Notes: generated from the letters alone by a model not told the origin. Counted from the first letter of the stretch, positions 21,718-31,406 are shown. The stretch: DNA of 64,000 nt from Mucilaginibacter frigoritolerans (GCF_007830615.1 NZ_VLLI01000012.1:1-64000); one strand, 5' to 3'. A program made the numbers and translations.

Positions 21718-23808
21718 ATGGCAGAGCAATTAATTGAACTTAACGTAACTGGGATGCATTGTAATAATTGCGCCTTATCCGTTCATAAATTATTGGAAAA
21801 AAGAGGGCTTCACAATATCCTGGTTGATTTTGCCAGCGAAGAAGTTAAATTCTCCAATGATAATGAAGCTGATCTTCCAGGTATTATTAAAGATATAGAG
21901 GGTTTGGGTTATAAAGTAGTGGATGACCCCGCCTTACAGATAACTCCATTTTATGAAAAAGTGGAGAATAAGTTTTTATTCTGTGCTATTTTAACCGCCC
22001 CGCTCCTGCTGCATATGATTTTGCCCTGGCATTTTTTACACTTGCCTTTGGTACAAATGCTTTTATGCCTGCCTGTTTTTATAGTTGGATGCCTTCATTT
22101 CGGTAAAAGCGCCATTAATTCTATAAAAGGCGGGGTACCTAATATGGATGTATTAATATTTGTAGGCTCGTCTGCAGCTTTTATTTATAGCTTAATTGGC
22201 ACCATTGAAAATTTAGGTGAGCAGTATCAGTTTTATGAAACCTGTGCAACCATCATCACTTTAGTGCTGTTAGGTAATGTTTTTGAAAAACGTTCGGTAA
22301 CGCAAACCACATCAGCCGTAAAAGATCTGGTTAAAATTCAGCAGGTAAACGCTAACAGGGTTGTTAATGGCGGTATTGAAGTAATCAGTGCAAGAGATGT
22401 ACGCCCCGGCGATACTCTTTTGGTAAACCAGGGCGACAAAATCCCGGTTGACGGTGAAGTACTTTCGGGCAACGCTTCTGTAGACGAAGCCATGCTTACC
22501 GGTGAAAGTATCCCGGTTGAAAAAGAAAAATATGATAAAGTAATTGGCGGTACCATTGTACAAAATGGTAACATCCGCATGATAGCCACCAAAGTGGGAT
22601 CCAATACGGTGTTGGCACAAATCATCGAATTGATGAAAAAAGCGCAGGCTGCTAAACCTCCAGTACAAAAATTAGGTGATAAAGTTGCGGCTGTTTTTGT
22701 TCCGGCAGTGATACTTATTTCGCTTATCACTTTTATCATTACCTTTTTTGCTGTTCATACCAGCTTGCAGGTGGCGTTAATGAACGCTATTGCGGTATTA
22801 GTAATATCATGTCCTTGTGCGATGGGACTTGCTACACCAACCGCTGTAATGGTTGGCTTAGGGCGTGCCGCTAAAAACGGGATATTAATAAAAGGAGGCG
22901 ATACTATTGAAGCTGTATCCAATACCAAGTTTGTAGTTTTTGATAAAACAGGAACCATAACCACCGGAAAATTCCGCATTTATGATATAAAAACTGAAGG
23001 CGAGGCAAGTATTGAACAGATAAGAGGTGTAATTGTGGCCATTGAAGAAAGATCAAACCACCCCATAGCCAAATCATTAGTAAATGAATTGTTGCCATTT
23101 CAGCAAACAAAGCTGATCCTAAAATCGGCCAAAGAAGAAAAAGGATTAGGTATGCGTGCAGAAGATGTTGATGGCAACCATTATTTCCTCGGATCAGGCA
23201 AAGCAAAAGACGACAGTGATTTCAACTTATCCCTCTATAAAAACCAAAAATTGATAGCCCAGATAGCTATTGATGACGAAATAAGGCCTGAAGCAATAAC
23301 GCTTATTAAGCAACTTAAAAAAATGAACATTGTACCGGTACTGTTAAGTGGCGATAAAATGAACAGATGTCTTAAAGTTGCCAGGCAGATTGGTATTGAC
23401 GATGTGCATGGAGAAAAATTACCAGACGAAAAGCTACAGGTGATTGATATCTACAAACAAAAGGGTAAAACCATTATGATTGGCGATGGCATTAATGATG
23501 CTCCTGCCCTTACCAAGGCCGATGTTGGTGTTTCTATGAATGATGCCAGCCAGGTTGCCATGCAATCGGCAAGAGTAATATTGCTAAATACCGATCTTCA
23601 ATCAGTTATCAAGTTCCTGCAAATTAGCAGGCATACTTTAATCACCATTAAACAAAACCTGTTTTGGGCTTTTGCCTATAATATAATAGCTATACCGGTA
23701 GCTGCTCTTGGCTTTTTAAATCCAATGGTTGGTGCGTTTACCATGGCCTTTTCTGATGTAGTAGTAATTGGCAACTCGCTGCGTCTTAAACGGAAAAAGA
23801 TCGATTAG
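21718..23808 (+). CDS. copA: Copper-exporting P1B-type ATPase CopA
   Basis: A 696-residue P-type ATPase. One N-terminal heavy-metal domain has GMHCNNC (C15, C18). Membrane segments flank the transport motif C365-P366-C367 (ISCPCAMGLATP). The actuator has LTGES, the phosphorylation site is D409 in DKTGTIT, and the hinge reads GDGINDAPAL; all catalytic motifs are intact. Cu(I) export from cytoplasm to periplasm is the expected role. No copper chaperone or CueR-like regulator lies beside it. The C-terminal NPMVGAFTMAFSDVVVIGNS is the usual CopA tail. Confidence 0.95.
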   Translation: MAEQLIELNVTGMHCNNCALSVHKLLEKRGLHNILVDFASEEVKFSNDNEADLPGIIKDIEGLGYKVVDDPALQITPFYEKVENKFLFCAILTAPLLLHMILPWHFLHLPLVQMLLCLPVFIVGCLHFGKSAINSIKGGVPNMDVLIFVGSSAAFIYSLIGTIENLGEQYQFYETCATIITLVLLGNVFEKRSVTQTTSAVKDLVKIQQVNANRVVNGGIEVISARDVRPGDTLLVNQGDKIPVDGEVLSGNASVDEAMLTGESIPVEKEKYDKVIGGTIVQNGNIRMIATKVGSNTVLAQIIELMKKAQAAKPPVQKLGDKVAAVFVPAVILISLITFIITFFAVHTSLQVALMNAIAVLVISCPCAMGLATPTAVMVGLGRAAKNGILIKGGDTIEAVSNTKFVVFDKTGTITTGKFRIYDIKTEGEASIEQIRGVIVAIEERSNHPIAKSLVNELLPFQQTKLILKSAKEEKGLGMRAEDVDGNHYFLGSGKAKDDSDFNLSLYKNQKLIAQIAIDDEIRPEAITLIKQLKKMNIVPVLLSGDKMNRCLKVARQIGIDDVHGEKLPDEKLQVIDIYKQKGKTIMIGDGINDAPALTKADVGVSMNDASQVAMQSARVILLNTDLQSVIKFLQISRHTLITIKQNLFWAFAYNIIAIPVAALGFLNPMVGAFTMAFSDVVVIGNSLRLKRKKID

Positions 23809-23929
23809 TTCATTGTTGATAGTTCACGGTTCATTGCCTTAATTTATTTTATATTTTTGGCAACGTTGATCAGGAATATTCAGGGCCCAACAACCATGAA
23901 CGATTAACCATGATCCATGAACTAAAAAA
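23809..23929. repeat. Degenerate CATGAAC-type inverted repeats
   Basis: The left part (from about 23812) is built from TAGTTCAT/GGTTCATT words, the right part (about 23890-23923) from CCATGAAC/TTAACCATGA words, which are their reverse complements. The same word family appears at 45432-45553. Confidence 0.6.
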
Positions 23930-24400
23930 ATGATCGAAATATTTACAGACGGAGCATCAAGTGGTAACCCCGGGCCGGGAGGCTATGGCGTTATCCTGCG
24001 TTCGGGCAAACATTATAAAGAACTTTCTGAGGGCTTCCGTAAAACAACCAACAACCGTATGGAATTACTTGCGGTAATAAAAGGTTTAGAGGCCATTAAA
24101 ACCCCGGGACACGATGTAATGATCTATTCCGACTCGAAGTATGTGATTGATGCTATTGAAAAAAAATGGTTGCTGGGTTGGCTCAAAAAAGGATTTGCAG
24201 GCAAAAAAAACAAAGACCTTTGGCTTCGGTATTTAGATATCAGCAAAGTTCATAACGTTAAATTTACTTGGGTACGTGGGCATGCGGGTCATCCAGAAAA
24301 TGAAAGATGCGACCAATTAGCGGTGGCCGCCGGCAAGCAAAAAAATCTGCTGATTGATTCTGTTTTTGAAGTGGAAAACGCTAAAACAAATTTGATGTGA
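23930..24400 (+). CDS. rnhA: Ribonuclease HI
   Basis: A 156-residue cytoplasmic nuclease that removes the RNA strand of RNA-DNA hybrids. The catalytic residues are all in place: D7 (FTDGASSGNPGPGG), E45 (NNRMELLAV), D68 (YSDSKYV), H118 (VRGHAGH) and D128 (NERCDQLA). Length and pattern are normal for the short bacterial type. The start ATG follows a run of A, and a degenerate repeat field lies immediately upstream. The gene faces fbp, separated by about 100 bases. Confidence 0.97.
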   Translation: MIEIFTDGASSGNPGPGGYGVILRSGKHYKELSEGFRKTTNNRMELLAVIKGLEAIKTPGHDVMIYSDSKYVIDAIEKKWLLGWLKKGFAGKKNKDLWLRYLDISKVHNVKFTWVRGHAGHPENERCDQLAVAAGKQKNLLIDSVFEVENAKTNLM

Positions 24401-24503
24401 TCCGAGTATGTAGTTTTAAGTTGACAGTTTGCACTCTCAAATACCGCTAACTCAAAACTGTCTATTACTCTTTACCTACGGCAAACTGCAAACTCAAAAC
24501 TGC
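24401..24503. repeat. Degenerate inverted words between convergent rnhA and fbp
   Basis: GACAGTTT/AAACTGTC and multiple AAACTGC/CAAACTCAAAACTG words form imperfect hairpins here. They may serve as a bidirectional terminator or belong to a dispersed intergenic repeat family. Confidence 0.45.
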
Positions 24504-25553
24504 CTACTGTAATTCCACTACACCTTCAAAACTCTTTTTGGTTTGTTGTGGCGAAAAGCAAAGCATCATTTCTTCGGCCTTTTTTACCATGTTTTCTGAG
24601 CCTATAAATATAGCCGACCGCTGGTGCAATTGTTCCACATCAAGTTCCAATATACGCTGATATCCATTGCTGGCCTTACCCCCTGCTTGTTCAATTATAA
24701 ACGCCATGGGGTTACATTCATATACTAAGCGGAGCTTGCCCTTTGGCGTGCTTGCCGTTACCGGGTAAATGAATATGCCACCTTTAATTAAATTGCGATG
24801 CAAATCAGCTACCATTGATCCGATATACCTTGATGTATAGGGCCTCTTTGTTGCAGCGTCTTCCACCTGGCAATATTTAATGTATTTTTTTACCCCATCA
24901 GGAAAATGAGTATAATAACCTTCATTAATGGAATAGATCACCCCATCCTTTGGTATCTGCATATCAGGATGCGAAAGGCAAAACTCGCCTATCGACGGAT
25001 CAAGCGTAAATCCGTTAACGCCTTTTCCTGTGGTATAAACCAACATAGTTGATGATCCATAAATTACATAACCCGCAGCTACCTGTTCAGTACCCCGTTG
25101 CAGCACATCATCTATTGTGGCTCTTCCTTCGGTTGATTTACGATGATAGATGGAGAAAATAGTACCAACAGCCACATTTACATCAATATTTGATGAACCG
25201 TCAAGCGGATCCATGGCAACAATATATTTGGCATCCTTTGATATTTCAGAATCAATATGGATACATTCATCATTTTCTTCTGATGCCACAATACAGCACT
25301 CCCCGCCGTGTTGCAATGCTGATATAAATTGTTCGTTAGCGTAAACGTCCAGCTTTTTCTGCCCCTCTCCCTGCACATTAATAGTTCCGGCTTCTCCTAA
25401 AATGTCAGCCAAACCAGCTTTATTTACTTCGCGGTTTACAATTTTGGCTGCTATGCCTATGTCCCTTAACAATCGTGATAATTCGCCTTTGGCGTATGGA
25501 AAATCCGCCTGTTTTTCGATGATAAATTGCCCCAGCGTTTTCGCTATTTTCAT
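24504..25553 (-). CDS. fbp: Class 1 fructose-1,6-bisphosphatase
   Basis: A 349-residue enzyme that converts fructose 1,6-bisphosphate to fructose 6-phosphate in gluconeogenesis. Signatures include GEGQKKLDVYANE, the metal-binding MDPLDGSSNIDVNVAVGTIF motif and the substrate loop RYIGSMVADLHRNL; length is typical. It is the last gene in the same-direction series beginning with purL, 26 bases after the metallophosphoesterase gene, so probably co-transcribed, although fbp is functionally separate. Confidence 0.97.
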   Translation of the reverse strand: MKIAKTLGQFIIEKQADFPYAKGELSRLLRDIGIAAKIVNREVNKAGLADILGEAGTINVQGEGQKKLDVYANEQFISALQHGGECCIVASEENDECIHIDSEISKDAKYIVAMDPLDGSSNIDVNVAVGTIFSIYHRKSTEGRATIDDVLQRGTEQVAAGYVIYGSSTMLVYTTGKGVNGFTLDPSIGEFCLSHPDMQIPKDGVIYSINEGYYTHFPDGVKKYIKYCQVEDAATKRPYTSRYIGSMVADLHRNLIKGGIFIYPVTASTPKGKLRLVYECNPMAFIIEQAGGKASNGYQRILELDVEQLHQRSAIFIGSENMVKKAEEMMLCFSPQQTKKSFEGVVELQ

Positions 25554-25579
25554 ATACTTAGTGTATTTATTACATGCAA

Positions 25580-26068
25580 TTACTGCAATTCAATAAGGTC
25601 TAAGGTATGAATTTTATCTTCAGAAATACAAAATCTAATTAAAGTACGCACCTTTTGCCAGCCCTGTTTTCCTGCTGCCCCGGGGTTTATATGCAAACAG
25701 TTGATCTTTTTATCGTAAATAACCTTTAAAATATGCGAATGCCCGCAGATAAAGAGCTGCGGAGGCTTAGTGTATATTTCACCCTTAACCTGCGGACTAT
25801 ATTTACCTGGATAACCACCTATATGCGTCATCCAAACATCAACGTTTTCGCAGTTGAACCGTAGATGCTCGGGATAGGTTAAACGAATGTCAGCATCATC
25901 AATATTACCATATACACCTCTTAATGGTTTAAAAGCGGCAAGTTTATCGGCCACTTCAATATTGCCAAAATCGCCTGCATGCCAAATCTCGTCACAGTTT
26001 TCAAAATGCCTGAAAACTGCATCATCAAGGTAGCTGTGCGTATCGGAAAGAAGACCTATTTTAACCAT
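25580..26068 (-). CDS. YfcE/MJ0936-type metallophosphoesterase
   Basis: A 162-residue enzyme of the small calcineurin-like phosphodiesterase group. All metal-binding motifs are visible in order: DTHS near residue 9, HAGDFGN, GNIDD, THIGGYPG and GHSH. Relatives hydrolyse phosphodiesters such as bis-pNPP in vitro; the physiological substrate is unknown. It overlaps the upstream membrane protein gene by 8 bases, indicating translational coupling. Confidence 0.92.
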   Translation of the reverse strand: MVKIGLLSDTHSYLDDAVFRHFENCDEIWHAGDFGNIEVADKLAAFKPLRGVYGNIDDADIRLTYPEHLRFNCENVDVWMTHIGGYPGKYSPQVKGEIYTKPPQLFICGHSHILKVIYDKKINCLHINPGAAGKQGWQKVRTLIRFCISEDKIHTLDLIELQ

Positions 26069-26351
26069 GTAATATAAATAAACCTATAACATTCAAAATC
26101 GTAAATAATAGATAAGCGACAATTAAAGTCCCACACATAATACTATTTTCGCGAAATAAGGCTTTTAAGTGAAGATAAACAGCAACACAAAAAAATAAAA
26201 AATAAATTAAAACCAACCTGAAGGATTGCCAAGCAAGCACAGTAAAAACAGGTGTATGAAATCCAGGTTCAACCGAAACGGCAAATGATGATAAAAACGG
26301 TACTATGGGTATTATTAACAAGATGGTTAAAATTATTGATATAATTTTCAT
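26061..26351 (-). CDS. Small three-span membrane protein of unknown function
   Basis: A 96-residue hydrophobic protein with membrane segments at about 3-25, 38-62 and 72-94. No family is recognised. The gene starts 1 base after trmN6 and ends inside the phosphoesterase gene, so it belongs to this operon; an open frame alone would not be convincing, but the tight packing and amphipathic pattern support it. Confidence 0.72.
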   Translation of the reverse strand: MKIISIILTILLIIPIVPFLSSFAVSVEPGFHTPVFTVLAWQSFRLVLIYFLFFCVAVYLHLKALFRENSIMCGTLIVAYLLFTILNVIGLFILHG

Positions 26352-26352
26352 A

Positions 26353-27066
26353 CTAAAAAGCTAAAAAATAAGGCTTAAGCAAATTTTTATATTCGTCTGA
26401 ATATACACCAACAGATTTGTAAATATTTAGCCTGGGGTTTTCTGCTACAAGTTTTTCAAACCCTAAACACAAAATCTGCCGGTGCGGTTTGGAATGCTCA
26501 AATGAATGGATAGCTATTGCCTTCTGCAAATATAATCCATTCTGATTTGCCAATGCTTCGGCTAAAGGAACAGCCTGAAAGGGCAGTATTAACCAGCATG
26601 CCCCTTTTGAAGAGAGATGACATGATATATCTTTCATCAATCGCTCAAAAAAACTGGCATCAGTATGTTTTGCCAACGATTTCTTTTCCTCTGGCGATTC
26701 CAGGGAGTTCATATAAAAAGGAGGATTTGAAACAATTAGCTCATACATATTGCCCTGATGCTCATCAAAAAAGTCGTTGATACTTACAGGAAATAAATTT
26801 AAACGCTTACTGAAAGGAGAATTATCAAAATTTTGAGCGGCCGTTTTTGCAGCAGAAGCATCTATCTCAACGGCATCAATTTTAGCATTGCTAAACTTTT
26901 GGGCCAGCATCAACGCTATTACCCCTGTGCCTGTGCCAATATCCAGTATATTTTCAGGACTATTAGCAGTAACCACGGTGCCAAGTAATACGCCATCAGT
27001 ATTGATCTTCATGGCGCAGCCACTTTGGTCAACGCTAAACTGCTTAAATTTAAATATTGCAGACAT
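26353..27066 (-). CDS. trmN6: tRNA1(Val) adenine-37 N6-methyltransferase (YfiC/TrmN6)
   Basis: A 237-residue class I SAM-dependent methyltransferase. The N-terminus FKFKQFSVDQSGCAMKINTD, the SAM loop ILDIGTGTGVIALMLAQ and the catalytic NPPFY motif (amino-methyltransferase type) match YfiC/TrmN6, which methylates A37 of tRNA1(Val). It begins 2 bases after the VOC gene. The substrate is assigned by family; a related N6-adenine target cannot be excluded. Confidence 0.9.
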   Translation of the reverse strand: MSAIFKFKQFSVDQSGCAMKINTDGVLLGTVVTANSPENILDIGTGTGVIALMLAQKFSNAKIDAVEIDASAAKTAAQNFDNSPFSKRLNLFPVSINDFFDEHQGNMYELIVSNPPFYMNSLESPEEKKSLAKHTDASFFERLMKDISCHLSSKGACWLILPFQAVPLAEALANQNGLYLQKAIAIHSFEHSKPHRQILCLGFEKLVAENPRLNIYKSVGVYSDEYKNLLKPYFLAF

Positions 27067-27068
27067 GG

Positions 27069-27458
27069 CTATTTCTCGTAAAACTCAATCGGCAATCCAT
27101 CCGGATCTGCAAAAAAAGTAAAACGTTTGCCGGTGTACTCGTCAATCCTTATTGGTTCGGTAACTACTTCAAATGCATTAACGTGTGCCACCGCTTCATC
27201 AATATTATCAACCTCAAAAGCCAAATGACGTAAGCCTGCAGCTTCGGGCCGTGATGGCCGTGCCGACGGATCAGGAAATGAAAAAAGCTCGATCTGGTAT
27301 TGTCCTCCAACTTCCAGATCGAGCTTATATGATTTTCTTTCGGTACGGTAAACTTCCTGTACAATCTTTAAACCAAGTACTTCGCTGTAAAAATGTTTTG
27401 ACTTTTGATAATCAGAACATATAATGGCGATATGGTGTACCCGGTTTAATTTAAACAT
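27069..27458 (-). CDS. VOC-family (glyoxalase-like) metalloprotein
   Basis: A 129-residue protein with two beta-alpha-beta-beta-beta modules of the vicinal oxygen chelate fold. Probable metal ligands are H8 (VHHIAI), E in QIELFSF, H in LRHLAFEV and E near the C-terminus (PIEFYEK). It resembles E. coli YaeR-type lactoylglutathione lyase-like proteins, whose reaction is not established. The start codon overlaps the purL stop by 1 base, so the two are translated together. Confidence 0.9.
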   Translation of the reverse strand: MFKLNRVHHIAIICSDYQKSKHFYSEVLGLKIVQEVYRTERKSYKLDLEVGGQYQIELFSFPDPSARPSRPEAAGLRHLAFEVDNIDEAVAHVNAFEVVTEPIRIDEYTGKRFTFFADPDGLPIEFYEK

Positions 27459-29680
27459 TATGCACCTAAAATTTCGTGAAGTACATTACTATGCACCATC
27501 TTTATATCATTTATATGGCCAAATGATTCTTCATCAATAGTTAAAAAGCCATTATTAACGGTTCCAAGCAAGCTAAATTCAGTTTCGCTGGTAGCCATCA
27601 TTTCAATAAAACGTTCATGGTCTGCCGGGGCAATACTTACTACCACCCTTCCCTGGCCTTCACCAAACAGAAAAGCATCTTTACGGATAGAACTGTCTGA
27701 TTCAATTTCAAAGCCCAAACCATTCGGTAGTGATGATTCAACCAGTGTTACATATAAGCCACCGTCAGCCACATCATGAGCCGATTGGATTACTTTATGT
27801 TTAATCAGTTCTTTAATCACCTGGTGCATGGCATACTCTTTATCCAAATCAAAATATGGTGCCGGAGCTTTCAGTATTTTATGGTATGATGCTAGATATT
27901 GTGATGATGCAATATCATTAACAGATTCGCCGATTAAGTAAATCAGGTCACCGGGCTGTTTAAAGTCTGATGTCATTAGGTTAGACAGATCGTCCATCAC
28001 ACCCAGCATACCAATGGTAGGCGTCGGGAAAACCGGACCATCATCGGTTGACTGGTTATAGAAACTTACGTTACCACCTGTAACCGGGGTTTCAAACTTA
28101 CGGCAAGCTTCGCCCATACCTTTAATGGCGCCAACAAACTGCCAGTACACTTCAGGCTTATATGGATTACCAAAGTTAAGGCAGTTGGTTATAGCCACAG
28201 GTTCGCCACCTGCACAGGTAATATTACGTGCTGCTTCGGCAACAGCTATTTCTGTTCCTTTTTGCGGATCAGCATAAACATATCGTGAGTTGCAGTCAAC
28301 AGTAATTACAATTGCCTTGTCGGTATCTTTCACCGCAACCACAGCGGCATCACTAGGGCGATTGGTGGTCATGGTTGATGTACCGATCATGGAATCATAT
28401 TGATCAGTAACCCATCTTTTTGATGCAATATTAGGGTGACTAATTAAATGTTCAGCAACAGCTACCAAATCTTTTGGTTCTGCTACATCTTCTATCTTAA
28501 ATTTTTGGTTTTCTTTAAAATAAGCTGGTTCGCGGTATTCGCGTTCGTAAACCGGTGCTCCGCCGCCTAATACCAAATCATCAGCTGGTACATCAGCAAC
28601 CAGTTCACCGTTTACATAATATTCCAGGCGCTGGGTATCGGTTACTTCGCCAATAATAGCGCAATTTAAATCCCACTTATCAAATACAGCTTCCACTTCT
28701 TTCTCACGGCCCTTATGCACTACAATCAGCATGCGTTCCTGTGATTCAGAAAGCAGTATTTCATAAGGCTTCATATTTTCCTGGCGCGTAGGCACTTTAT
28801 CTAACCAAATCTTCATACCATGCTCGCCTTTAGCAGACATTTCAGAGTTGGAGCAGATAATACCTGCGGCACCCATATCCTGCATCCCTACAACGGCACC
28901 GGTTTTTATAACTTCAAGTGTTGCTTCCAACAATAGTTTTTCCTGGAAAGGATCACCTACCTGTACAGCAGGTAAATCATTAACTGAATCTTCCGTAATA
29001 TCTTTTGATGCAAAAGCAGCACCGTGAATACCATCCTTACCCGTTGCTGAACCAACTATATAAACCGGGTTACCCACTCCATAAGAAGTGGCAGATACTG
29101 TTTCGCCAGCTTTTACAATTCCAGCAGAAAAGGCGTTAACTAATGGGTTTACATTGTAGCAATCGTCAAAAAACAACTCGCCACCAACAGTAGGGATTCC
29201 AAAAGCATTGCCATAATGGCTGATACCTTTAACCACACCTTTTACTAACCATTTAGTACGGTCGAGCGTTAAATCACCAAAACGCAATGAGTTTAGTTGG
29301 GCAATTGGCCTTGCACCCATGGTAAATATATCGCGGTTTATACCACCAACACCCGTTGCAGCTCCCTGGTATGGTTCTAATGCCGAAGGGTGGTTATGTG
29401 ATTCTATTTTAAAGGCACAGCCAATACCGTCGCCCAAATCAACCAATCCGGCATTTTCTTCACCTGCTTTAGCCAGCATCCGCGGGCCATCTTTAGGCAA
29501 AGTTTTCAGCCATGTAATTGAGTTTTTGTACGAACAGTGTTCGCTCCACATTACCGAAAAAATAGAAAGTTCGGTAAAGTTAGGCACGCGCCCTAATATT
29601 TCTTTTATACGTTCAAATTCTTCGGGTAGTAATCCAAGATCTTTGGCGGTTTCAACGGTGGTTAATTCCTGGTGCTCCAA
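27458..29680 (-). CDS. purL: Phosphoribosylformylglycinamidine synthase, PurL subunit
   Basis: A 740-residue enzyme of de novo purine synthesis, converting FGAR to FGAM with ammonia from PurQ. It is the short (Bacillus-like) type, which works with PurS and PurQ; neither is in the window. Signatures: FSVMWSEHCSYKNSI, KIESHNHPSALEPYQGAATG, GDLIYLIGES and the repeat of the AIR-synthase fold. The only start giving the usual N-terminus is a TTG at 29680; no in-frame ATG lies between the preceding stop and the conserved region. A -7 element reads at 29709-29716. It leads a six-gene run. Confidence 0.95.
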   Translation of the reverse strand: MEHQELTTVETAKDLGLLPEEFERIKEILGRVPNFTELSIFSVMWSEHCSYKNSITWLKTLPKDGPRMLAKAGEENAGLVDLGDGIGCAFKIESHNHPSALEPYQGAATGVGGINRDIFTMGARPIAQLNSLRFGDLTLDRTKWLVKGVVKGISHYGNAFGIPTVGGELFFDDCYNVNPLVNAFSAGIVKAGETVSATSYGVGNPVYIVGSATGKDGIHGAAFASKDITEDSVNDLPAVQVGDPFQEKLLLEATLEVIKTGAVVGMQDMGAAGIICSNSEMSAKGEHGMKIWLDKVPTRQENMKPYEILLSESQERMLIVVHKGREKEVEAVFDKWDLNCAIIGEVTDTQRLEYYVNGELVADVPADDLVLGGGAPVYEREYREPAYFKENQKFKIEDVAEPKDLVAVAEHLISHPNIASKRWVTDQYDSMIGTSTMTTNRPSDAAVVAVKDTDKAIVITVDCNSRYVYADPQKGTEIAVAEAARNITCAGGEPVAITNCLNFGNPYKPEVYWQFVGAIKGMGEACRKFETPVTGGNVSFYNQSTDDGPVFPTPTIGMLGVMDDLSNLMTSDFKQPGDLIYLIGESVNDIASSQYLASYHKILKAPAPYFDLDKEYAMHQVIKELIKHKVIQSAHDVADGGLYVTLVESSLPNGLGFEIESDSSIRKDAFLFGEGQGRVVVSIAPADHERFIEMMATSETEFSLLGTVNNGFLTIDEESFGHINDIKMVHSNVLHEILGA

Positions 29681-29708
29681 TTTGTTATTGTTTATTTGAA
29701 AGGAAGCA

Positions 29709-29716
29709 CAAAATTA
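29709..29716 (-). promoter_or_regulatory. Candidate -7 element of the purL operon
   Basis: TAATTTTG on the minus strand matches TAnnTTTG and would start transcription about 20 bases before the TTG codon. No good -33 TTTG is at the standard distance. Confidence 0.4.
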
Positions 29717-29809
29717 GAAAAAAAAGCGGAAAGGAAAGGAAAAAGGTGAAAGCTTAAAGCAATGGCTTGAAATGGACCTTTGGCTTTAAACTTTCACCTG
29801 TAAGTTTAT

Positions 29810-30643
29810 TTAATCACCATTAGATACCTGGAAATTTATAGGGATCATATACTTAACACGTACTGCTTGCCCGTTTTGCTGACCAGGCTTCCAGGCTTTA
29901 GCCAGTTTCAATACACGCATTGCTTCTTCATCAAATCCATGCCCTGCAGGTCTTTCTACCACTATATTGGATAAACTGCCATCCTTCTCAATAACAAAAC
30001 TTAAAATCACTTTACCACTCACTCCTTCATCCTGTGCCGCTGCCGGGAACCTTAAATTCTTCCTTAAAAACTTTGCCCATGCTTCTGCTCCGCCAACGGG
30101 TTCAGGCATTACATCAAGACCATCTCCCAATGAGTGTACTGTATTATCAGGTCCGGGGGTGCTGCCATTTCCATTTCCGGGAGTTACATCCGGCAGATCA
30201 TTACCTTTTTCAGCAGTACCTTTTGCATCCACATTTGAAATTACACTATTATTAAGCACCTCATTTTTTGGAGGATTAACAGCCTGTTCATCTCTTGTTA
30301 CTACCATTTGAGGATCTTTGATAGTAGCGGCAGGTTTTGCCGGTGTTGCTTTCAACGACTTTGCTGGTTTCGGTGGATCAATCTTTTTTATTGGCTCCAC
30401 TGGAAGCTTCATCAGGTTGGGATTATTATCAACAACCGTTACATGTATCATCTTCGGTTGTCTCATAAATAGCAGACTTCCACCAAAAACAACAGAGATA
30501 GCCAGGAAGGCAATACCCATGGCTCTTACCATGGTACTGGCGTAGTGTTGCCTTAATTCATAGGCTCCATAAGTTTTGTTACGATTTTCAAATACAAGGT
30601 CGAGCCACTCGGTCTTGTACAAATCAAATTTTGAGTTAAGCAT
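29810..30643 (-). CDS. TonB-family energy transducer
   Basis: A 277-residue protein: short cytoplasmic part (1-36) with the Bacteroidetes-typical LDLVFENRNKTYGAYELRQ, one membrane span (about 39-60), a Pro/Lys-rich periplasmic linker (about 78-150) and a C-terminal TonB domain (about 190-277) with LRFPAAAQDEGVSGKV and AWKPGQQNGQAV. It would carry proton-motive energy from ExbBD to outer-membrane receptors. No exbB/exbD genes are adjacent; the several TonB receptors in the window are possible clients. Confidence 0.92.
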   Translation of the reverse strand: MLNSKFDLYKTEWLDLVFENRNKTYGAYELRQHYASTMVRAMGIAFLAISVVFGGSLLFMRQPKMIHVTVVDNNPNLMKLPVEPIKKIDPPKPAKSLKATPAKPAATIKDPQMVVTRDEQAVNPPKNEVLNNSVISNVDAKGTAEKGNDLPDVTPGNGNGSTPGPDNTVHSLGDGLDVMPEPVGGAEAWAKFLRKNLRFPAAAQDEGVSGKVILSFVIEKDGSLSNIVVERPAGHGFDEEAMRVLKLAKAWKPGQQNGQAVRVKYMIPINFQVSNGD

Positions 30644-30812
30644 AGTGATTGAAATTTAATTTTAATATAAAACGATTTGTAAATATTTTATATTGCTAAA
30701 AATTAAACTTTTGATATTCTTTCAATCAACTATATAATTAGTTATAAATTTTACACCTATAGGTTTAGTTTATTAATAAAATGACAAGTAAATGCAACTT
30801 TGTGTATTTAAA

Positions 30813-31394
30813 CTACCACTTATCTGTGACTACTTTTTTGACATTTTCTTCCTTTTTCGGCGCGGAGACAGGAATACGCAATATAAATTGCTTTAGGTTA
30901 TCACCAAATTGTTTACAAAATGCACCTGTTTCATCCAGGTAACCGGTTAAGTCTTTTTTATCCAATTTTGACTCAGCATTTTCCAAAGGAATTACAATTC
31001 CCTGTTTTGGAACATAATTATTATATCTGTCACGTTCATAAGGGGTAAACGTAAAATCGGTTAACCAATACCTGTATTTCTGATCTTTAAATTCAACATT
31101 TAAAGTATAATCAATTTCTCCTTTTTCATGCTTCAAAACTGAAATACCGCCATAAACCAAAAACTTTCCCTCTCCGGTTAAATTCTGCCCGTTTAGCTTC
31201 ACCTTCATTTTAGCATAATTGGTTTTTAAAAAGCTTACGCCCCGTACATGCAGTGTATCTGCCGTCACTCCTGGTATATCAACTACCTGATAATAAATAT
31301 ATTTATTATGCTCATCAAATGATAATAAATCGCTTTGGGCCAATGAAATCTTAACCAAAAAAATACAGACAAGTGTGAGTAGTAATATTTTCAT
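30813..31394 (-). CDS. Secreted DUF4468-like protein
   Basis: A 193-residue protein with a signal peptide (cleavage near A19). YYQVVDIPGVTADTLHVRG followed by alternating strands (YTLNVEFKDQKYRYWLTDFTFTP) fits the TBP-like DUF4468 fold seen in many Bacteroidetes secreted proteins; function is unknown. It lies downstream of the porin gene in the same direction, but the hairpin at 31407-31438 separates them. Confidence 0.65.
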   Translation of the reverse strand: MKILLLTLVCIFLVKISLAQSDLLSFDEHNKYIYYQVVDIPGVTADTLHVRGVSFLKTNYAKMKVKLNGQNLTGEGKFLVYGGISVLKHEKGEIDYTLNVEFKDQKYRYWLTDFTFTPYERDRYNNYVPKQGIVIPLENAESKLDKKDLTGYLDETGAFCKQFGDNLKQFILRIPVSAPKKEENVKKVVTDKW

Positions 31395-31406
31395 GCTATA
31401 AAGATA

